Origin: Ereboglobus luteus
GTDB lineage: Bacteria; Verrucomicrobiota; Verrucomicrobiia; Opitutales; Opitutaceae
Assembly: GCF_003096195.1 (NCBI RefSeq)
Contig: NZ_CP023004.1
Location: 3,266,501-3,330,500, forward strand
DNA: 64,000 bases
Direction: 5' to 3'
Positions 60,204 to 64,000 of the stretch are shown here, piece after piece (the stretch's first letter is position 1; each line of letters starts with the position of its first letter). Under the pieces are notes generated by a model that worked only from the letters and a program-made list of their open reading frames with translations, had not been told where the DNA came from and ran no database searches. Made by a program: the position numbers and the translations under genes.

Positions 60204-61741
60204 GCGAGACCGCAAACCAGGCCGGACAAACGGCTAAAACAAAACCGAAATTCGACTTTCCGACATGGCTGCCGCCGATGCTCGTGAAGGAGCTTCGCCA
60301 GGGACTGCGCACGCGCGCCTTCGTGCTCAGCCTGATCGGGCTGCACACGGCGCTGGTGCTCGCCTTCGGATGGGCGCTTGTCATGCAGATCTTCGACAAG
60401 AGCGCGGGGCTGAACATGGCAAACAACTTCTTCTGGATGCTGACGTTTGTGATGCTCGTGTTCGCGATGCCGTTGCGCGCGCTGGGCGGATTGCGCTCGG
60501 AAATCGACGCGCGAAACATAGACCTGCTCATGCTCACGCAGCTGACCTCGTGGCGCATCGTGTTTGGCAAATGGACGTCGCTTGTCACGCAGACGGCGCT
60601 GCTGCTGGTCACGCTGCTGCCATACGGCGTGATTCGCTACTTTTTCGGGAGCGTGGATTTGATCCAGGACATGGTCACGTTTGCGTGGCTTTTCGCCTTC
60701 AGCAGCATGGCGACGGCGCTGTTGTTGTGGGTGTCGGGGCTGCATCGATTCCTGCGAGTGCTGTTGGTCGTGGTCGTGCTGATACTTTTCAACGGCATGC
60801 TCGGATCGTCGTTTTACGGAATGTTGCGCTACGGTTTCGGCGGCAGCCGGGGAATGTTTTCGGGCCTCCAGTCGGGACCCATCGCCATCCAGCTGTGCCT
60901 GCTTTTCGACATGGCGATATTCCTCGTGTTTTGCCTTGTGCAGGCGGTTCGGCGAATCGCTCCGCCCTCGGAAAACCACTCGATGGCCACGCGCCTGATT
61001 TCGCTGGCGGCGCTTTTGCCGTTGCCGCTGCTCATGCTCATGCGCCATGCGAGCCGCGGTGTGCGCGACGCGATGGAGATGCAGTCGGTGCTGGCGCTGG
61101 TTGTGTTCATGCTGGTGTGCGTGCTGGAGCTGGCGTCGACGGAGCTGCCGATGGCCGTTCAAGTGCGGCAGCTTTATGGCAAGGGCGGAGCGGTGCGCCG
61201 GTTCTTCACCAGAATATTCCTGCCGGGCTGGTCGAGCGCGGCGCAATTCACGTTTGTCGGATTGTGCCTGTTTGGCGCGCTGGTGCTCGCAGGCGCGTTT
61301 CCCGACGAGTTGCCGCATGCGCGGTTTTTGCGCGTGCTCGCGCTTGTGTGGGTGGCGGTGGTGACACCCGCTGCGCTGATCTCCCTGTTCCTGCGCCGCG
61401 TGAGAGTGTTTCCGTTGATCATCTACGGGCTGCTCCAAAGTGGAATCGGGCTTCTGTGCATTTTCGCCGCGTTCGTCATTCACGAAACACAGGCGTCGGG
61501 AAACATAAGCCGCACGATCGACAACCTGTTTCGCGTGATGCCGGTGACCGGTTTTTGGTTCGAGCTCGGCTATATGACGCGACGCCATGGCGACTGGAGC
61601 ACGATGGTCACGGGACTGCAGTTTCTCGTTTTTGTGGCGGCGGTGGGTTTTGCGTGGTGGTGCAGCAGGCCGTTTTTCGCGGCGGTGCGCTCGGGGGTGC
61701 GGAGCATCAAGCCCGAGCCGGAAACAAATGACGACAAATGA
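60200..61741 (+). CDS. ABC transporter permease
   Basis: A 513-residue integral membrane protein with about 12 helices. The N-terminus FDFPTWLPPMLVKELRQGLRTRAFVLSLIGLH is typical of ABC-2 permeases that carry a KELRQGLR/TR coupling segment. Helices include ALVLAFGWALVMQIF, FWMLTFVMLVFAMPLR and VVVTPAALISLFL. It probably forms a dimer with the ATPase. ATG at 60200, overlapping the ATPase stop by 4 bases; the end overlaps DUF58 by 4 bases. The transported substrate is not predictable. Confidence 0.9.
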   Translation: MSETANQAGQTAKTKPKFDFPTWLPPMLVKELRQGLRTRAFVLSLIGLHTALVLAFGWALVMQIFDKSAGLNMANNFFWMLTFVMLVFAMPLRALGGLRSEIDARNIDLLMLTQLTSWRIVFGKWTSLVTQTALLLVTLLPYGVIRYFFGSVDLIQDMVTFAWLFAFSSMATALLLWVSGLHRFLRVLLVVVVLILFNGMLGSSFYGMLRYGFGGSRGMFSGLQSGPIAIQLCLLFDMAIFLVFCLVQAVRRIAPPSENHSMATRLISLAALLPLPLLMLMRHASRGVRDAMEMQSVLALVVFMLVCVLELASTELPMAVQVRQLYGKGGAVRRFFTRIFLPGWSSAAQFTFVGLCLFGALVLAGAFPDELPHARFLRVLALVWVAVVTPAALISLFLRRVRVFPLIIYGLLQSGIGLLCIFAAFVIHETQASGNISRTIDNLFRVMPVTGFWFELGYMTRRHGDWSTMVTGLQFLVFVAAVGFAWWCSRPFFAAVRSGVRSIKPEPETNDDK

Positions 61742-62643
61742 GCAACGCGCCCGCACCCACCCTGAACGCGCAAACGACCGCCTCGCCGCATCGCGAGGGG
61801 ATCGAGGCGGCGCGGCGCTACCGGCTGCCTTTCGGGCGGCAAAGCTGGCGCGGTTATCAGGGCGCGTGGCAGGGCGCGGGCACGGGAAGCTCGATTGATT
61901 TTCAGGATCACCGCGCGTATGCGCCGGGCGACGATCCTCGCTACATTCACTGGGCGGCGTATGCGCGCACCGGGCAGTTGACGATGAAACTTTATCGCGC
62001 GGAGGTGTCGCCGATGGTGGATGTCGTCGTGGATGTGTCGGAGTCGATGACGTTTGACGCGGCGAAGGCGGCGCGCATGGAGGCGCTGGTGGCGTTTGGC
62101 GTGGCGAGCGCCGACGCTGCGGGCGCGCCGGTGCGCGTGTTTGCCTCGCGCGGGCGCGAAACGCGCTCCGTGCCCGTGGAAAGTGTGCGCGCGGGCGACT
62201 GGCGCGGGAGGCTGGCATTCGGCGCGCCCGGCGAGCGCGCCCTGCCTTCTGTGCCGTCGCATTTGCCGTGGCGCGCGGGCGCGTTGAAGGTGCTGGTGTG
62301 CGATTTGCTTTTTCCGGGTGATCCGTCGCCGCTGTTGTCCGCGATGTCGGCGGGCGGCGGCTCGGCGGTTGTGTTTGCGCCGGCGCTCGCGACGGAGGCG
62401 GAGCCGCCGCTGCGCGGCAATGTGGAGCTGGTCGATTGCGAGAACGGGGAAAAGCGCCACCAGCGCATCGACGACGATCTGGCGGCGCGTTATCGCGTGG
62501 CCTACGAGCGGCATTTTGAATTGTGGGACGAGGCGGCGCGGCGTTGCGGCGCGACGCTCGTGCGCGTGCCCTGCGAGGGCGCGCTCGTGAATGTGCTTGG
62601 CGGCGAGGCGCTCGTCCGGGGCGCGGTGGAGGTGGCAAGATGA
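61738..62643 (+). CDS. DUF58 domain protein
   Basis: A 301-residue DUF58 protein. RGYQGAWQGAGTGSSIDFQDHRAYAPGDDPRYIHW contains the family core (GDDPRxIHW). It is followed by a VWA-like part with MVDVVVDVSESMTF, where Asp-Val-Ser-Glu-Ser gives a MIDAS-like DxSxS. DUF58 proteins accompany MoxR ATPases and are thought to be their partners. ATG at 61738. The N-terminus has no membrane anchor, unlike many DUF58 proteins. The end overlaps the next gene by 4 bases. Confidence 0.93.
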   Translation: MSNAPAPTLNAQTTASPHREGIEAARRYRLPFGRQSWRGYQGAWQGAGTGSSIDFQDHRAYAPGDDPRYIHWAAYARTGQLTMKLYRAEVSPMVDVVVDVSESMTFDAAKAARMEALVAFGVASADAAGAPVRVFASRGRETRSVPVESVRAGDWRGRLAFGAPGERALPSVPSHLPWRAGALKVLVCDLLFPGDPSPLLSAMSAGGGSAVVFAPALATEAEPPLRGNVELVDCENGEKRHQRIDDDLAARYRVAYERHFELWDEAARRCGATLVRVPCEGALVNVLGGEALVRGAVEVAR

Positions 62644-64000
62644 TTCCGACCCTTTCCAACCTTGCCGGGCTTTGGGCGCTGCTGGGGATTCCGGTGGTGG
62701 TGGCGATTCATTTTTTGCAACAGCGCTCGCGCACGGTTCGCACAAGCACGCTGTTTTTGATGGAGGCGCTCGCTCCCGAAAGCCGCGAGGGCCGGCAGTG
62801 GGAGCGGTTGCGTTTCTCGCGGGCGTTTTGGCTGCAAATCGCGGCGGTGCTGCTCGCGACGTGGGTGCTCGCGCAGCCGCGATGGACGCGCAACGAGTCG
62901 GCGCAAGTGGTCGTGGCCGTGCTCGACGATTCGGTGTCGATGCGCGTGTTTCGCGACGGGACGGCGCGCGCCGTTGAGAAGGCGTTTTCGCAAAACGAGG
63001 GGCGCGCGGCGCACACCGAGTGGGTCGTGATGACGAGCAATCCCCGGCATCCGGCGCTTTATCGCGGGGCGGACAAGCGCGCGGCGCTGGCCGCGGTGTC
63101 GGCCTGGACTCCGTCGAGCGGAACACACGAGACGGAAAGCGCGCTGCGGCTTGGTCGCGCGTTGGCGGGAGCTTCGGGCGCGACATGGTTTTTCACGGAC
63201 AGGCGCGGGCGCGCCCCGGCGGACCAGCCGACGGCGGGCGTTGGGCGGCGGATAAACAACGTGGGATTTGCGGGGGCGCGTGTCGGGCGCAACGAATGGC
63301 GCGCGCTGGTGCGGAATTATTCCAGCGAGGCGTTGAGCCGCGAGTGGTGGGTTGAGAGCGGCGGGCAAAAAAGCGCGCCTCAACGAATCGAGATCGAGCC
63401 CGGCGGATTGATCGAGCTGTCCGCAAAGTTTCCCGAAGGCGCGGAGTCGTGCGAGCTCGTGCTGGCGGGCGACGAGTTCACCTTGGACGACCGGTTGCCC
63501 ATGGTTCGGCCCGTTCCGAAACGACTTTCGGCGAGCATGGAAATGAACGGCGAAGGCGCGCGCGTGTTTTTCCGCAAACTGGCGGAGAGCGTGGAGGGCG
63601 TGGAGTTCGTGCCGCGCGACTCGGGCGCGCTGAGGCTGGCGGATTTGCAGGACGGGAGCGTGCCGCCGAAGGGCGCGGCGATTTTTGTGGCGCGCGCGCC
63701 GGCGGGCGATGATGCGCGGCGCACGGTGCGGACCGCGCCCGCGGTGGCGGAGCGCCATGCGCTGACGGCGGGGTTGAACTGGCAGGGCCTGGTGGGGACG
63801 GGCGCGGCGGGATTGCGGCGCGCTGAGGGCGCGGAGGTGTTGCTGTGGCAGGGCGGCGAGGCGCTGGCGTGGGTGGCGGACAGGCAGTTGTTTTTGAATT
63901 TCGACTGGGAAACAAGCAACGCGGCGCGCCTGCCGTCGATGGTGCTGCTCGCGCGGCGTTTCATCGAGGAGACGCAAGCGTATCAGGATGCTGGATACAC
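62640..64000 (+). CDS. BatA-type aerotolerance/VWA membrane protein, 3' end beyond window
   Basis: At least 453 residues are readable from an ATG at 62640 to the window end. The N-terminus (LAGLWALLGIPVVVAIHFLQQRSRTVRTSTLFLMEALAP) is the BatA N-terminal domain, followed by a second helix LQIAAVLLATWVLAQPRW. A VWA-like domain begins with VVVAVLDDSVSMRV, MIDAS residues Asp-x-Ser-x-Ser. The rest is a long extracytoplasmic part without recognised motifs. It is last in the visible operon, overlapping DUF58 by 4 bases. Completion beyond 64000 is needed to see a third helix or C-terminal domain. Confidence 0.88.
   Translation, partial: MIPTLSNLAGLWALLGIPVVVAIHFLQQRSRTVRTSTLFLMEALAPESREGRQWERLRFSRAFWLQIAAVLLATWVLAQPRWTRNESAQVVVAVLDDSVSMRVFRDGTARAVEKAFSQNEGRAAHTEWVVMTSNPRHPALYRGADKRAALAAVSAWTPSSGTHETESALRLGRALAGASGATWFFTDRRGRAPADQPTAGVGRRINNVGFAGARVGRNEWRALVRNYSSEALSREWWVESGGQKSAPQRIEIEPGGLIELSAKFPEGAESCELVLAGDEFTLDDRLPMVRPVPKRLSASMEMNGEGARVFFRKLAESVEGVEFVPRDSGALRLADLQDGSVPPKGAAIFVARAPAGDDARRTVRTAPAVAERHALTAGLNWQGLVGTGAAGLRRAEGAEVLLWQGGEALAWVADRQLFLNFDWETSNAARLPSMVLLARRFIEETQAYQDAGY

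Overview
The window looks like a chromosomal piece of a Verrucomicrobiota bacterium of the Opitutaceae type. This is inferred from gene content, not from a 16S sequence: high GC with frequent GCG/CGC codons, TonB receptors with an LEKYEVTGSRI-type plug start, secreted Tat-type Gfo/Idh/MocA oxidoreductases, several sulfatases, a serine/threonine kinase fused to WD40 repeats beside an ECF sigma factor, and many REP-like palindromes. No rRNA, tRNA, CRISPR array or complete insertion sequence was recognised.

0-4 kb: start of a dihydrouridine synthase gene, a nitronate-monooxygenase-like enzyme, an unknown ATP-grasp-like protein and a decayed COG0523-like P-loop protein. 4-9.7 kb: a visibly AT-richer block with a TonB-dependent receptor, a secreted S9 peptidase and a lipoprotein. 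9.7-25.5 kb: a carbohydrate region with a Tat-exported oxidoreductase (C-terminal frameshift), lipoprotein mutarotase, GH78 alpha-L-rhamnosidase, three tandem endonuclease/exonuclease/phosphatase-family proteins (the third frameshifted), a metallophosphoesterase and three sulfatases. Together these suggest use of a sulfated, rhamnose-containing glycan. 26-28.2 kb: a sodium-pump decarboxylase beta subunit with an unusual ~170-residue insertion, preceded by a 41-residue membrane protein. 28.3-32.3 kb: surE, then four direct copies of a ~225-260 bp repeat separated by unrelated short AT-rich genes, which is the most unusual structure here.

32.3-37.4 kb: a GNAT acetyltransferase, two tandem POT-type transporters and two tandem P-II genes, each with a sigma-54-like promoter and no amtB beside them. 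37.4-41.4 kb: a WD40 Ser/Thr kinase and its ECF sigma factor. 41.8-54.9 kb: mostly housekeeping (MFS transporter, TauE/SafE permease, glmM, rnhC, rpsR, tsaC, M48 protease, pdxA, two Hsp20 genes), interrupted at 48.8-50.7 kb by an islet with a HAD-like protein, a DUF6714-like protein and two small membrane proteins.

55.1-64 kb: a tightly overlapping seven-gene operon of a coiled-coil membrane protein, MoxR ATPase, membrane-anchored secreted protein, ABC ATPase, ABC permease, DUF58 protein and a BatA-type protein that runs off the window end. Nearly every junction overlaps by 4 or 8 bases, suggesting one envelope-associated assembly.
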